From: Callaeas wilsoni
Taxonomy: Eukaryota; Chordata; Aves; Passeriformes; Callaeidae
DNA length: 64,000 nucleotides
Assembly (NCBI GenBank): GCA_013398955.1
Contig: VWPU01006286.1
Span: forward strand, 56,902 to 120,901
Direction of reading: 5' to 3'
The notes under the pieces are model-generated. The model did not search any database, was not told the origin of the DNA, and was given only the letters and a program-made list of their open reading frames with translations. Position 1 is the stretch's first letter, and each line of letters begins with the position of its first letter. Of this stretch, positions 63,818 through 64,000 are shown piece by piece. The position numbers were made by a program, and so were the translations under genes.

Positions 63818-64000
63818 GACGCTGCCCCGGGACCCCGCGGCGGGACGCTGCCCCGGGACCCCGCGGGGGGACGCTGCCCCGGGACCCCGCTGCAGGACGC
63901 TGCCCCGGGACCCCGCGGGGGGACGCTGCCCCGGNGCCCCGGGACCCCGCGGGGGGACGCTGCCCCGGGACCCCGCTGCAGGACGCTGCCCCGGGACCCC
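63818..64000. repeat. 26-bp GC-rich minisatellite, runs off the window
   Basis: Units begin gacgctgccccgggacccc and differ in a 7-bp variable end (gcggcgg, gcggggg or gctgcag). About seven units are visible. The only ambiguous base of the window (N at 63935) lies in it, beside a ccccgg partial unit. Because 26 is not a multiple of 3, a coding repeat is unlikely. Confidence 0.93.

Overview
This is vertebrate, almost certainly bird, genomic DNA and most likely from a songbird. The evidence is AT-rich non-coding sequence with a few CpG-dense islands, GT-AG introns of several kb, CR1 LINE tails, a tRNA-Ile-headed SINE with a CR1 tail (the TguSINE1 type known from zebra finch), and ERVK- and ERVL-type LTRs of avian style. 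No bacterial, plasmid or phage features are present.

The window holds one recognisable protein-coding gene, SLC27A6 (fatty acid transport protein 6 / very-long-chain acyl-CoA synthetase homologue), on the minus strand. Ten coding exons were assembled by hand from the ATG at 38001 to the TAA at 2605-2607. All nine introns are GT-AG, all phases agree, and the joined frame is open: 1896 nt encoding 631 residues. The coding start lies in a CpG island (about 37480-38690) that carries a 12-unit GGCAC pentanucleotide tract. Candidate poly(A) signals lie at 2050-2055 and 1694-1699.

Layout: 1-2600 is downstream flank, with a solo LTR at 259-600 bounded by a perfect 6-bp target-site duplication. 2605-38001 is SLC27A6, with a SINE, CR1 remnants and hairpins in its introns. 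38.7-50.98 kb is a gene desert. 50.99-51.57 kb is a second LTR with the same promoter and poly(A) geometry as the first. 53.8-54.4 kb is a CR1 copy. 57.1-58.1 kb is a GC-rich block with a hexamer repeat and one well-formed but unidentified candidate exon. 60.28-61.73 kb is a pair of CR1 fragments meeting tail to tail. 62.3-62.43 kb is an ERVL-type LTR end. 63.70-64.0 kb is a GC-rich stretch ending in a 26-bp minisatellite that runs off the window and contains the only N.

I did not find a convincing new biological system. The items most worth checking are the candidate exon and CpG block at 57 kb, the GC-rich tandem repeats, the canonical active-site motif of this FATP6 (which I recall as altered in the human protein), and the paired LTRs. 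In human the order is FBN2 - SLC27A6 - ISOC1 on chromosome 5q23, a region that corresponds to the avian Z. Z linkage is therefore inferred; no neighbouring gene is visible in the window.
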